DNA of 64,000 nt from Blastomyces gilchristii SLH14081 (Eukaryota; Ascomycota; Eurotiomycetes; Onygenales; Ajellomycetaceae): assembly GCF_000003855.2 (NCBI RefSeq), contig NW_003101682.1:1925148-1989147 (forward strand), read 5' to 3'. The translations under genes were made by a program, and so were the position numbers. Positions 44,182-56,285 of this stretch are shown here, one piece after another (position 1 is the stretch's first letter; the number at the start of each line of letters is the position of its first letter). The notes beneath the pieces were generated by a model. The model was not told the DNA's origin, did not search any database, and saw only the letters and a program-made list of their open reading frames with translations.

Positions 44182-47100
44182 ATGGCAGCTGCCGCGGCTG
44201 CAGCTGCAGCGCTGGACGCCAGCAATAGCGCCAAAAATACATTGAAGCTTGAGAATGTAAGTACGATGCTGCCCCGCACATTGAGTAGAGACAACTGTTA
44301 ATAGGGGTGGTTTAGACGGACAAAAGAGATAGTCTTATTGCGATTGAAAAGAAATATCAGGCGCAATGGAAGGCGAACAAGGTCTTCGAGGTCGATGCTC
44401 CCTCTATATCGGAAATTCCTCCCGGCTCAATCTCCGCTGCCGACCTCCGGGAAAAATTCCCAAAATTCTTTGGCACCATGGCATACCCATATATGAATGG
44501 AACTTTACATGCAGGCCACAGCTTTACTGCAAGTAAGGTAGAATTCATGGCAGGGACTGCTAGAATGGAGGGAAAGCGAGCTCTGTTCCCTCTTGGTTTC
44601 CATTGCACTGGAATGCCTATTAAGGCCTGTGCGGACAAGTTGGTAGACGACATTAAAAAGTTCGGGAAACATTTTGAGAGATACACCGATGAAGACGGGG
44701 AGGCGGACGAACCGCCCGCTCCTACTCAGGAAACCAAGGAGGACCTGACTAAGTTCTCTGGGAAGAAGAGCAAGGCCGCGGCCAAAACGGTGAAGATGAA
44801 ATACCAGTTCCAAATTATGTTGGCTTTGGGTATACCCCTTGAAGAAGTGCATAAGTTTGCGGACCCCGCCCACTGGCTCGAGTTCTTCCCGCCCCTGTGT
44901 GTCCGAGACCTCGATAGTATCGGAGCTAGGATCGATTGGCGGAGACAGTTCGTGACCACGGATGCCAATCCTTATTACGACGCGTTTACCCGCTGGCAGA
45001 TGAATCGCCTCCACGAACAAGGAAAAATCTTGTATGGAAATCGGTATACTATCTACTCGCCCAAGGACGGACAGCCGTGCATGGATCACGACCGGACTGA
45101 GGGAGAAGGCGTTGGTCCCCAAGAATACACTGCTCTGAAGCTTAAAGTTAAGGAATGGTCGCCGACTGCCCAAGAGCTTGTTAAGGGGAAAATCGAGCCT
45201 GATGCCAATGTGTACTTTGTACCTGCTACCCTGCGCCCTGAAACAATGTATGGACAGACATGCTGTTTCCTTGGGCCTAAAATATCTTATGGGCTCTACA
45301 AGGTCAGCGATAAGGAATATTACGTCGTTACTAAACGCGCAGCCTGGAACATGGCATTCCAAGGCACTTTCTTCGGCAGCGACAATTTCCCACGGGACCA
45401 GAGTGAACTCGAACCAGTGGTGGAAGCCCCTGGCTCTACATTTGTTGGCACGCTGGTCAATGCACCTCTTTCCGTTCATACAGCAGGGGTTAGAATACTT
45501 CCTATGGACGCTGTCTCCCCAACTAAGGGAACTGGCGTCGTAACGTCGGTGCCATCAGACAGCCCAGACGACTATGCGACCGTGGTCGATCTCGCAAAGA
45601 AAGCAGATTACTACGGCATTAAGAAAGAATGGGCTGAATTGGAAATCCTTCCCATAATTGAAACCCCTACATACGGAAACCTTACGGCACCAACTTTGGT
45701 AACACAACTCAAGATCAACTCGCCAAAGGATGCCGTTCAGCTCGCCAAGGCAAAGGAGCTGGCGTACTCGGAAGGGTTTTATAAGGGTACCATGCTCCAT
45801 GGAGAGTTTAAAGGCCAGCCGGTTCAGGAAGCCAAAGAAAAAGTCCGCGAGTCTCTCATCAAGAGTGGTGATGCGTTCCCGTTTGCAGACCCTGCTGGTA
45901 AGGTTGTCAGTAGAAGCAGTGACGAATGTGTTGTTGCATATCTTGGTCAATGGTTCTTAAATTATGGCGAAAACGACCCACAGTGGCAGAAAGATACTCT
46001 CGACTATGTAAAAGGGCCACTCAACACTTATTCTGAGGAAGCTCGCCATGGCTTTGAGAAGAATCTTGAGTGGCTCAACCGATGGGCATGCGCCAGAACC
46101 TACGGCTTGGGCTCTAGACTGCCATGGGATCCTCATTTCCTTGTCGAAAGTTTGAGTGACAGTACAGTTTACCAAGCATACTATACCATTGCACACCTTC
46201 TTCACTCTGATAGATATGGAAAGGAACCGGGCAGCCTCGGCATCAAGCCCGAGCAAATGACGGACGAGGTTTGGGATTATATCTTCACCAGGAGAGACCT
46301 TGGCGACGATTTAATTCAATCAACCGGTATTAGCAAGGAGGCTCTCCTCACAATGAGACGAGAGTTTGAGTACTGGTACCCCCTGGATGTTCGAGTTTCA
46401 GGAAAAGATCTTATTCAGAACCATCTCACGTTCTGCCTATATATCCACGCCGCACTTTTCCCTCGGGAATACTGGCCACGCTCCATCAGAGTCAATGGCC
46501 ATTTGCTACTGAACGGCGAGAAGATGAGCAAGAGTACAGGAAATTTCTTGACATTGAAAGACGCAGTGGACAAATATGGCGCGGATGCCACGCGAATCGC
46601 CTTTGCTGATGCGGGTGACGCAATTGAGGATGCAAACTTTGATGAATCAGTCGCCAACAGCAATATCTTGCGTCTATTTACACTGAAGGAGTGGATCGAG
46701 GAGGTTGCGAAAGACAACTCTCTCCGCACTGGCCCTGCCGATGCTTTCTTCGATAAACTATTCGACAATGAACTGAATGTTTTGGCTCGTGAGGCAAGGA
46801 AGCATTATGTTGAGTAAGTTAATAACCCTTGTTTGGCCATAGATGTATATGTATATCGATAACTAATTTCAATTCCTCCACAGTACCAATTTCAAACTTG
46901 CTCTGAAGAGGGCGCTCTACGACTTTACCAGTGCAAGAGACTTCTACCGCGAATCAACCACCGCTGCCGGCATTGGTATGCATCGCGATATAATCCTTCG
47001 ATACATTGAACTGCAGGCTCTCCTTTTGACTCCGATTACTCCTCACTGGTCTGAATACGTGTGGCTGGAGGTCCTCAAGAAGGTATGCTTATCCCAACAT

Positions 47101-47779
47101 TTCCATTACTCTAGAAGCATCAATTGCGTCAAGACTAAACATTTTCCTCATTAAATAGCCGGATACCATCCAAAAAGCCCTCTTCCCTGAGGTCCCAGAG
47201 CCATCCCCCGTCCTCTCCTCTGCTCTAGTCTACGTCCGCACCACCGCCTCGAACATCACATCCTCAGAAGCCACCTTTGCTCGCAAACTCTCTAAGGGCA
47301 AAACCGTCAGTTTCGACCCTCGCAAACCAAAGAAGTTGACCATCTTCGCCGCCAAGAAATTCCCCAGCTGGCAGGAGAAGTATATTGATTTGGTCCGCGA
47401 GGCCTTCGACGCTGTCTCCCTCTCCATCAACGATAAAGAGCTAAATGGCAAAGTAAGCAAACTTGGCGAGATGAAGAAGGCCATGCCGTTTGTCCAGGGA
47501 TTGAAGAAGAGATTGATCACGGCAAAGGAGCAGCCGGAGACCGTCTTTAACCGAGAACTGGGCTTCGATGAGCTACAGGTTCTTGGCGATATGGTTGCGG
47601 GTCTGATCAGAACGACTGGATGTAAGGTTGTGGAGGTCATTGCCGTTGAGGAGGGCGGTAAGGCGGGTACTACCCTGGATGGCGAGCGGAGGGAAGGGCT
47701 ACCAATCATTGCGGAGAATGCGGTTCCCGGGCAACCTACGTTCCATTTCGAGAATATCCCTGAAGTTGATGGGTCGTGA
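44182..47779 (+). CDS. CDC60: Cytosolic leucyl-tRNA synthetase (1130 aa)
   Basis: Four exons: 44182-44256, 44316-46813, 46884-47082 and 47159-47779, all phases consistent. It attaches leucine to tRNA-Leu in the cytosol. The class I HIGH motif is HAGH at residues 90-93 (PYMNGTLHAGHS). KMSKS is at 761-765 in NGEKMSKSTGNFLTL. Between them is the CP1 editing domain, with ATLRPETMYGQT, TKGTGVVTSVPSDSPDDYA and the C-terminal editing-site residues expected in archaeal/eukaryotic LeuRS. The Ala-rich first 12 residues and the absence of a presequence fit the cytosolic form. Length matches fungal Cdc60 (about 1100). The C-terminal exon carries the eukaryote-specific domain. A TGAGTCA element lies upstream. 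Confidence 0.95.
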
Positions 47780-48350
47780 TCTGCGTTGTTATGATTTATT
47801 TCCTTTCCTTCTTTCTTGAAACTGTTTCCATGTTATTTTCGGTCTTTTAGGGCATCATGCCGTGCATTATTCATTGCCCATTATTATTCTCTGCGCATCC
47901 ATAGTAAGGGAATAGGGAGAAAAAGAAAAGGTACTAGAGGTCTAGAGCGGTTAATATTTACCGTCAGGGGCATAGCCTAAAACCGATAAACCTCGATAGA
48001 TATTTGACATAAATCTCATGCCTTACTTACGTTTTCGGGTCATTTGGTTATATATTGTATTTGTATTTAGATTCATTTATCTATGCATTTGACTCTATCC
48101 GGGAAACGAATGTATGACGCTGTGCCCAACCGGGATCGCAATGCTATCTATAATAAAAGCCCGACCAAACGTAAGTTGAAAAAATCTTTCTACTCGTCAT
48201 ATCATACAGTTTGTTCTTATATATATTACATGTTGATAAAACGAAACCGGACAAATCGGCCGAGGGGGTTTGAATGAGATCTAAATAATACAACTTTCTC
48301 AAAAATCCATCATATTGATGGCACACATAGCATGTAATATCAGCCCAAAT
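47780..48350. other. Convergent 3' flank, no gene
   Basis: AT-rich spacer between the LeuRS and Gep3 stops. No coding or RNA signal seen. Confidence 0.5.
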
Positions 48351-50430
48351 CTAGCTGCCTCCTTTGGCCCTCCTTACACTTCTCATCGGCCTCTTCGCCC
48401 GTTTCCTCGCAGCGTTCTGGTGCTTCTCAAGCAAAAACGAATATGCGCACATCGGCTTCCGACTCGCAACAAACTTCCCTGTAGGGGTAAACACCTCGAC
48501 CTTGGGCATAACCCCGGCCTCTAGATCCTTGGTGCGCACCTGCACAGCGAGTTCTACCCATCCACACCCTTCGATCACAATATCCGTCGACAGGACTCGA
48601 TACGGCAGCGTGCTCAGCCTCTTCTTCTGTTTCCTGTCCAGCGGCAATGAGGTCGGCTTGCCGTACGTCTTGGTAACGTCCCCGTCAATCTCAAATACAC
48701 CGGCGAATTGTATCGACTCAGCGATACCTTCCTTTGTAATTCTGGGTACGTTGGACATCTCGCGCTGCTCTGCCTGCATGAGAATAGCCTTCTCCGTCGA
48801 GGTTACGTGTGGCTGTATGGGGACGAATGGGGCGGCGAGGACGACTATATTGTCTGCGTCAACTGGTGTGATGCGGATGAGTCCCCCGCCGAGGACGAGG
48901 GATTGTTTGGGCCTGATCGTCAGCCGTTCAGGCTTTAAGCGTTTCTTCATGATTAAGTCTGCTTTGTGGTCGTCTTTAACAAATTCCTGTAGACCGCCGC
49001 GGGAAAGCCCGGGGAGATCTATCACTTCGCCCCTTTTTTTGCCGAAGGGGATGCGGATAGGGGATGCGGTGGTTCCTGGGAGGGAAGACACAATAGGGAA
49101 AATTGGATATTGCGTCACTTTTTGGGCCGGGGGGAGGAGAACATCGACTTCTTCATTGACCTCCTTGTTCTGCTTCGGGTCAGGATCTTTAAGTTCTCCT
49201 GGGAGCGGTAGGTCACTGTGATCCACGCTGGGATCGGTAGAGCTCCAAATCCGGCGGTTGGGCTGTAAGCTGTCCTCGAATTTGCCGCTGGCACGTAGCT
49301 TGGAAGGGGGTAGGGTTTTCGGGGATTTTGGAAAAACAACCTGGAGTAGACTGCTTTTGCCTACGTTCGTTTTCCCAACCATCCAAACACCCCCGCCTTC
49401 CTCCCAAATCTTATCCTTGATTTCTTTCGTCCACCAACCCCTGTGCGCACTAACCATGTGCACATTTCCTAAACGTACATTTTCACCCTTCGAACCTAGT
49501 GATTCGCGCATTACGTTTAAGACATAGGTCATTAGATGGTCCACGAATTCCTTTTGTGAACCTAGGAGATCAGAACGGGTGATAATGAAGCTTAGAACGG
49601 GTTTCCGGCCTCCACCCCCGTACTGTATATTTTTCGCTCTTCGATTTTGTGTACGCAGTTTTGCCAAATCTAGTATTCGGCTGATATTAGGGATTAGGGA
49701 CATGGGGAAGTCCGCAGCATCTATAATGTGGTAAACATGGTTGTGTTTGTATGGCGATTCGGCAATGATATCTTCGATGTATGATATTGGAGGATAGGGA
49801 ATAGGAGACGCGATTCCATGATTTATAAGGCCATGACATCTGTCACAGAATGGAACTTTTATATCATTCGGCGGTGTCGTATCTATAGAAATTATCCTTA
49901 GCTCAAGGTTCACCCTAACTCGCGCATCTTCAACAACACGTACCTTCATGCGGTTGCGCAGACGGAACAGCCGACTTTCCTTCGGCGGGCGCATCATCTA
50001 CAATCTCGACAATGTTGCTCCCATTCTGAATATTTTCAGCTGCAGAGGCACCCTCTTCGGAATCGGGAGAAAAACGGCGAATATACTCTTTCACAGCTTT
50101 CCTATTGATCGAGTAGTAACCAGCTTCGTCGGGGCTGACCCATTGCGTAAATGCGCCGCAGCCGGGACATGAAAACGGTAGCAACGTAGGATCAAGGTTC
50201 GGCGGGATGCTCTCGGGTATTTCTAGTGGTGGGGTGTTTGAACTATCAAGGGTATCTGGAGAAGTGTGAAGAAGTCGTCGCGGAGGGTATAATGTATGCT
50301 CTAGACAGTCTTTGCGGCATGCGGCCGGTCTCCATTTCGAGAGAGCAGAATATGATAGTCGCGGAGCGGGTGAAGGTAAGTATCCGAATTTGATAAGTCT
50401 CCGCAATGCAGACCTTGGATTTAGGGACAT
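48351..50430 (-). CDS. GEP3: Mitochondrial YqeH-type GTPase Gep3 (672 aa)
   Basis: Two exons, 50430-49944 and 49882-48351, joined in phase 1 (E/D) over a 61-nt intron (GTACGT...TTTCTATAG). The N-terminus is basic with a mitochondrial-like presequence (MSLNPRSALRRLIKFGYLPS). A treble-clef zinc site is formed by CPGCG in exon 1 and CDRCHGL in exon 2. The GTPase motifs appear in circularly permuted order: G4 TRSD, G5 SAHRG, G1 GKTNVGKSSLL, then G3 DLPG. This zinc-plus-permuted-GTPase layout is that of bacterial YqeH and yeast Gep3/Mtg3, which act in assembly of the small mitoribosomal subunit. The very C-terminus is basic. Confidence 0.88.
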
Positions 50431-50874
50431 TATATTAATTAATTAATTAAAATACCAACCGGTGCGCCAAACTATAGAGAAATACTATACCGATATTGAA
50501 GGTTTGCCTGCGGAAGAAAATTAAGACTGCTTATGTGGTTTGTCAGGGCAACCGTAGAAACGATATCAGATTGATAAACCACCACAGTTGCACATGTATG
50601 TAGTCGCCAGCAAAAGAAGCCAAAATCGAGATAGATTTACGATGCTAGACAATCAAAGGAATGAGAGTGATAATAATAGTAGTAGTAGAAAAAAATATAG
50701 TGCTCATGGATTTTCATCGAAGAAAGGAATAAGCAATCATCCTAGTGCCTATCCTATGTATAAGCTAAAGCAGCATTCAGCTTAACCAGACCCAAAATTA
50801 CCCCAATGATGATAGTTAACTCCTGGCGCCTTGCATAGTAGAAAAAAATAGGTAAAAGCGGACACAATTTGAAA
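50431..50874. other. Intergenic between two minus-strand genes
   Basis: Contains ATTAATTAATTAATTAA at about 50434-50450 and TAGTAGTAG near 50680. It should hold the Gep3 promoter. No gene. Confidence 0.5.
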
Positions 50875-51834
50875 TTAAGCCTTCCCCTTCCCCTTTCCCT
50901 CAAGTTCTTTTCCGTCAGGTATATCCGCCTCTCCCTCTTCGTCCTCTTCATCACTCATTAATTCATCGTCATCCTCGTCGTCAAAACCAAAATATCGCCT
51001 CGCGGGAACCGTAGATTTGGCTGGTTGTGGTAGTGTCGTCGCACTCGTGCTTGTCTCAGCAACATCCTCCATATCGCTTCCATCGCTCGGACTCGCTGAA
51101 GACCTGCTATCTTCACTGCTATTGCTGGCGCTGGCGCTGGATCCATCCAAAAACTCAGCTCCAGCCAAGTTATCTTTCCAGTTGCCTTCTTTCATTGCGC
51201 GCAAAACAGCTTCTCTCGCTTTCTCACCCACTTCCTCCTTATCCTCCATCCAAACGCCATCAACCTTTCCCTTGCCCTCCCCGTTTCGAATCTCCGCTTC
51301 CCGTCTCTCAGCTGCCTCGACCACAGCTTCCCATCGCTTTCTTCTAGCTTCCTTTGCCTTCTTGTCCATATCAGGTTTGAGCGCAAGGTATTCGGCCAGC
51401 GCTTTGGCTTCCTTCACGGTGCGTAGTCGACGGCCGTCGAGGTTACGGTTAGAGCCGTTGTTCTCTTCCTGGTTTCCTTTGCGGCGACTAGACATACGGC
51501 CTCCAGCAGCACGAAGCTGTGAGCCGAAACCACCTTTCCCACCGCATAATCTGGCGCTAAGTCGAAGAGGGATAAATGTGGATTGTGAGATGGTTTGCGC
51601 GCCATCAAGGAGGGTGGCGATAGATTCTGATGAATAGGGGAGAAGTTGTCTATTGCCAGTAGTTGTGAGAAGAAGACGATCGGATACATTCCTTAGGGAC
51701 GGTGGTAGACGTGAGGATATGTTGTCCGCAACATCGGCGATGATTGCAGTGGATGGCAGAGCGAACGAGAGGGTGGGTGGCAATGGCAACCCAGGGAAGG
51801 AGGAGAGGAGGAAATTAATCGTTTGAGGTGCCAT
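50875..51834 (-). CDS. sde2: Sde2 ubiquitin-like splicing/genome-stability factor (319 aa)
   Basis: Single exon. I start at ATG 51834 (MAPQTINFLLSSFPG) because the ubiquitin-like fold begins there; the longer frame from 51963 adds 43 residues of leader-like sequence. Residues 1-99 form the Sde2 N-terminal ubiquitin-like domain, ending LCGG. It is followed by KGGFGSQLRAAGGRMSSRRK, the signature of the family, where a ubiquitin protease cuts between GG and K. The middle is a charged helix (KKAKEARRKRWEAVVEAAE). The C-terminus is Ser/Asp/Glu-rich with YFGFDDEDDDELMSDEEDEE. In fission yeast, cleaved Sde2 joins the spliceosome and supports splicing of selected introns and telomeric silencing. The same role is inferred. 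Confidence 0.9.
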   Translation of the reverse strand: MAPQTINFLLSSFPGLPLPPTLSFALPSTAIIADVADNISSRLPPSLRNVSDRLLLTTTGNRQLLPYSSESIATLLDGAQTISQSTFIPLRLSARLCGGKGGFGSQLRAAGGRMSSRRKGNQEENNGSNRNLDGRRLRTVKEAKALAEYLALKPDMDKKAKEARRKRWEAVVEAAERREAEIRNGEGKGKVDGVWMEDKEEVGEKAREAVLRAMKEGNWKDNLAGAEFLDGSSASASNSSEDSRSSASPSDGSDMEDVAETSTSATTLPQPAKSTVPARRYFGFDDEDDDELMSDEEDEEGEADIPDGKELEGKGKGKA

Positions 51835-52062
51835 ATTGGCAACACAATATAACTGTTTTTTGATATCTTCAGTAGCCTCAGATGGATGTTCTTCTGCGCC
51901 TCGATGCCTTGTCGCGAAGGTGATTTGTCGGTTGATAGGTGATTGAAAGATGCACCGAGACAAAATCGAACGTCGTTTTGGGGAATGAAATCACATGATC
52001 CTATCAGCCACTTAGTCAGCTGCACCAGCCACGAATTTCTTCTCCGACTTCCCCATTCGTCG

Positions 52063-52085
52063 TTTAGGGCAAACCCTAGTCACGC
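52063..52085. promoter_or_regulatory. Paired telobox / HomolD-like motif
   Basis: TTTAGGG-C-AAACCCTAG, two TAGGG cores in opposite orientation, followed by GTCACG, which resembles the HomolD CAGTCACA box. Teloboxes and HomolD/E boxes mark ribosomal-protein promoters in many fungi. It lies about 170 bp before the eS10 start and 230 bp before the Sde2 start. Function is inferred. Confidence 0.5.
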
Positions 52086-52246
52086 TTTCCGCTCACACTT
52101 ATCGGCCAAAGAAAGAAAAGCATCGACGCCAAAAGCGCTGCAACACACCAGTTCAACAACCCGCTATACCTCCGCTTCGACCTCATCACCGCCCGAATAC
52201 CCCATTGTCAAAGCGATTCCCCGAATTGCGCCAGGAACTCGCGACA

Positions 52247-52992
52247 ATGTAAGTTGATGACCTTCATGTTAGTTGTGTGCTGAATATTGATTATACTGAC
52301 AAAACTCTCCAGGCTGATCCCCAAAGCTGACCGCAAGAAGATCCACGAGTACATCTTCCGTGGTATGTTGACCAAGCGCAATATTTCGCCCACCTAGATG
52401 TCATTTTTTATCACATATTATGTTCGCATATGGGATGGATATATCGATTCTAATTATTCTCACAAAAATTAATAGAGGGTGTACTCGTGGCTAAGAAGGA
52501 CTTCAACCTTCCCAAGCATGGTGACATTGACACCAAGAACCTCTACGTAAGTCACCCCGAAAATTTGAAGTACGTATATTAAAGAAAGAGAACCACTTAA
52601 ATAACACCCATATGCGGAAACAACAGGTGATCAAGGCCTGCCAATCCCTTACCTCGCGCGGCTACCTCAAGACCCGCTTCTCGTGGCAATACTACTACTA
52701 TACCCTCACTCCCGAAGGTCTCGATTACCTCCGCGAATGGCTCCATCTGCCCGCTGAGATCGTCCCCGCTACCCACATCAAGCAGCAGCGTTCGCACGCT
52801 CCCCCCCGCGGCATGATGGGCGGTGAAGAGCGCGAGAGACGCCCCGGCGGTCGTGGTGGTCCCCGTGGAGATGGTGGCTACAGACGCCGTGAGCAGGGTG
52901 AGGGTAAAGAAGGCGGTGCCCCCGGCGACTTTGCTCCTTCGTTCCGTGGCGGCTTCGGTCGCGGACGTGGTGCTCCCGCTCCATCTTCTTAA
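52247..52992 (+). CDS. rps10: 40S ribosomal protein eS10 (162 aa)
   Basis: Four exons: 52247-52248, 52313-52362, 52476-52546 and 52627-52992. The start codon is split: AT lies before the first intron and G after it, giving MLIPKADRKKIHEYIFREGV. The S10/plectin winged-helix domain runs through VAKKDFNLPKHGDIDTKNLYVIKAC, SRGYLKTRFSWQYYYYTLT and LREWLHLPAEIVPATHIK. The tail is rich in Arg and Gly (GGRGGPRGDGGYRRR, GGFGRGRGAP), as in other fungal eS10. Length and motif order match the family. It is a small-subunit protein near the mRNA entry/head region. It is divergent from sde2 with 412 bp between starts. Confidence 0.95.
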
Positions 52993-53409
52993 ATGAAGAT
53001 TATGACGATGATGGAGGGACTAGCGATGTTTTTGTCCTGTGTTGGAAAGGGAGGGGAAGGGATTATTATCCCCGGGTATCGTGTGGGTGGATCCAAATGA
53101 TGGGGGAATTAAATAATGCAATATTTAACCTCAAATGGAGAAGAATACTTTACGTTAAAGACGATTGCTCTTTCCACATATGTTTTTATCTTAGAATCTG
53201 TCAACATGAGCCTTACACCGGCTGATTTATTTTGGCCACGCCAGATATCATAGGCGGTATCTTCAACGACCTCGAATCGACTCTTACCCTATCTGAAATC
53301 CTGATATTGAATATTTATTTTCATTTCATTTGCAAACATTGAGAGCTCAATAACCCAGCTGACCTTATCATAGACTCTTCAATTTAGGGGAAAACACTCA
53401 TAACGCGGA
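52993..53409. other. Convergent 3' flank, no gene
   Basis: No coding signal. It separates the eS10 and amidohydrolase stops. Confidence 0.5.
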
Positions 53410-55066
53410 CTAACTCTGGAACCTCATTCGATCGTACCTCACCACGGCCTGCAGAATAACCGTCGCCCCCGTAACGCAATCCTCCGCTGACGAAAACTCC
53501 TCTGGATGATGGCTTACTCCATCCTTACACGGCACAAATACCATACTCGTCGGTACCCTCTTCGACGTAAAGACACTATCATGCCCCGCCCCACTCATAA
53601 TCGTCCGATACAACGACTCAGGATTCGGCTGATCCTTCACAACAGCTTTAACGGACTTCATCACACACCCAATGCAATCCTCATGGAAATTAACAGCCGG
53701 ACTATCCAGATCCAACACCCACTCAACCCGACACGGCTTCCCAATCCCCTTCCCTTCCTCTGCCGCAATCGCCGCAAACTCCGCCCGCAACTCCGCATCG
53801 CACCGCTCCACAATCGGCGTGTCCGCCGCGCGGAAATCGAGACTGAAACTGACAAAGCCTGGGATCGTATTGACGCTGCCCGGTTTGATATCGACGATCC
53901 CCACACTCGCGAGACCGCCGTGTTTCTGCGCGATCTCGCGCGCACGCACCATCATTTTCGCAGCGGCGTAGAGCGCGTCTGCGCGGTGCTCGAAGGCTGT
54001 CGTCCCCGTGTGCGTGTCGCGGCCGGTGACATTGATGCGGTACCAGCGGTATGCCTGGACGGCGGTGACGACGCCCACGCGCTGACCTGAGGTGATGAGG
54101 TAGGGGCCCTGCTCGATGTGGAGTTCGAAATGGGCGGCGATGGGGTATGCGGTGTGCGAGCATGGGGTGGTGCCTAGGTAACCGATCTTTTCCAGAGCGG
54201 ACTTCATGGTTTCTGGGGCGGAGGAGGCTATGGGGAGGGAAGCGACGGTGGGGACTTCGCGGAGGTTATGGGCTTTTTCGAGAGGGATTTTGCCCGCCCA
54301 GACTCCGGAGGAGACCATGCTTATGGGGAAGCGAGCACCTTCTTCGCTATACTTTTTTGGTTAATGGCTATATTTTCCCCGTTTATCAAGGTGTTTAGAG
54401 GGGGAATGAAGGAAGGGCGGACCCCTGTGTCCTAACTTACTTCGTCCAATTGACAACACCAACTCCCCCCTCCGTTTCAATCCCCTTTTCCTCTAGGACC
54501 TTAAGCATCTCGATGCCTGCACAGACCCCTAGGATACCATCGTATCTACCACCAGTGGGTTGTGTATCGAGATGGCTCCCAATGAAAGTAGCCGGGACAT
54601 ACTTTCTTCGCCCAGGGCGGACAGCAAAGATATTACCCATCTCATCGACGGTGACATTGCAGCCCAGCGCCTTTGTGGTTTCGATAAACCAGTTTCGTAC
54701 CTGTTTGTCTTCTTGCGAGAGGGCTAGGCGACCCATTCCTGTGTCTGTTGGGTTACTGTAAGGTGGAGATGAGACGTCAGCATGAAAGTTCACCACTACC
54801 TCTGATTTGGTCTAAACGCCCCTTATCCCCCCCTGCCCCCTATATATCAACATCTACTAGTTGCCCAGCTCATAGTGTAACCAGTTGCAAGGAGTTATGA
54901 TTAGAGGGCAAATAAACAATTAAAAATAAATAAATAAATAAAGAACGTACTCTCCCCATCTAATGCCAGAGCCCCATTGGCAACTATGATGAATATAATC
55001 CCACAGCCTCTGCTTATTTGCCTGTAGTCCCGAAACATCGGCCTCCGAAAGCTGGGTGGTCAGCAT
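53410..55066 (-). CDS. M20 allantoate/N-carbamoyl-amino-acid amidohydrolase (455 aa)
   Basis: Three exons: 55066-54951, 54755-54441 and 54346-53410, phases 2 and 2. The start MLTTQLSEADVSGLQANKQR is the first in-frame ATG after a stop. Family motifs in order are NPTDTGMGRLALSQEDKQVR, DEMGNIFAVRPG, GSHLDTQPTGGRYDGILGV (metal His and Asp), NWTNEEGARFP (Glu pair), HFELHIEQGP (metal His), GVVTAVQAYRWYRI, GRDTHTGTTAFEHRADALYA, and near the end SGAGHDSVF and DGVSHHPEEFS (metal His). The set of metal ligands looks complete. Family members release ammonia or carbamate from allantoate, ureidoglycine, N-carbamoyl-amino acids or beta-ureidopropionate; substrate cannot be told from sequence alone. A role in purine or pyrimidine nitrogen recovery is likely. 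A GATAAG motif lies at 55132-55137. Confidence 0.88.
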
Positions 55067-56285
55067 GGCTTTTCTCCATGAAAGCTGCGAGAATAGGAAC
55101 AGCTGATATTGAATTGCGCTGTGTATGGGTTGATAAGTCCTTGAAGAAGATGCCTTGGATAATGCGCGGTGGTGAGTTGAGGGTAGTGGTAATACGTCGG
55201 CAGATGGAAGTACTCATGAGGGGTTCAGACAAGGCAGGTAAATATACTAGTTGCAAATCAGGTATCAGCCGGTGAAGCAATTATTATCAATTGGAATCGC
55301 AGGTATATATATAGTATGCTTGCTCATAACCGATGCCCCTCAGCCCTGTCAATGTTTTGCCGGAAGCGGGGATGTTTACTTGTCAGCTCCACAACCCGGG
55401 CAGCGTTTTCGGGATATTGACCTGAATCGGGATGTAAGGTAAAGTTTTTAATGCCGTACATACTACATCCCTTCAGCTTCAAGCACAATTCGCCCACTAT
55501 CCATTGCATTGGGTTATAAAAAAGGATGGAATATCCTAGGGCGGGGAGAACTTGCGGGGTGAAGATGTATTATTCACACGGCCGATCCCAAATTCCACGC
55601 ACCCAACCTGAGCTTCATTGTTCATCCCACCCGGTAGGAGAGAGAAAAGTACTGAAAAGTAGTTGGACTCAAGGTGTTAGAGTAGTCTCGGGAAGTGAGA
55701 GAAAAAAATAGCATAAAATTATCGACCGACTGTTGCCGATGAGCAGTTTCCAAAGATTGGTGTATAGGAGTATTTTGGACAGAGCCACGGCCATCTCTGG
55801 TAAAAGGCAAGAAATGGATTCTGAGCTAGCCTGTTCCACTCCTCCTAGTTATGGACCTAAATTGATTTATATCCTGCCTTTATTATGTAAGCTAGCTATG
55901 GACATGGGTTCGAATCCGGGACGGTGCGATTTGGGGGCGGGGTGGCGATTTGATTCCTTGCTCATGCATTATCTTTTTCTTGACTTTTTCTTGACTTTCT
56001 TCATATAGCTTGTGTGCATTGCTTATATATTCTTGACCTATAACTATCATGTCATCTTTAGTCACCAGTGCATTGCGGGGGCGCAGGGCGTCATGTTTCC
56101 CTCCGGCGACCGGCAGCTGAACCGCTGACCCCTCGCCTAATCAGGACAGCGGAATATCAACATCAGCAACAAGAAGCCGCCATCATCTCTCAACAAAAGT
56201 CGAACGTTCTTCTTCCTCACATTTATTATTTACCTCAATTGACTTTCTATTTTCCAAGTTTAATCTCATACCAAATACCTTCACC
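55067..56285. other. Intergenic promoter region, no gene
   Basis: Lies between two divergent genes. Frames on both strands show no family resemblance. GGTTCGAATCC at about 55908 mimics a tRNA box B, but no cloverleaf is present. Confidence 0.5.

Noticed and set aside
44505..45479. Long minus-strand frame of 324 codons
   Set aside because: Lies wholly antisense to leucyl-tRNA synthetase exon 2 and has no family resemblance.
55890..55935. GGTTCGAATCC resembling a tRNA box B
   Set aside because: No box A at the right distance and the flanking bases do not form T or acceptor stems.
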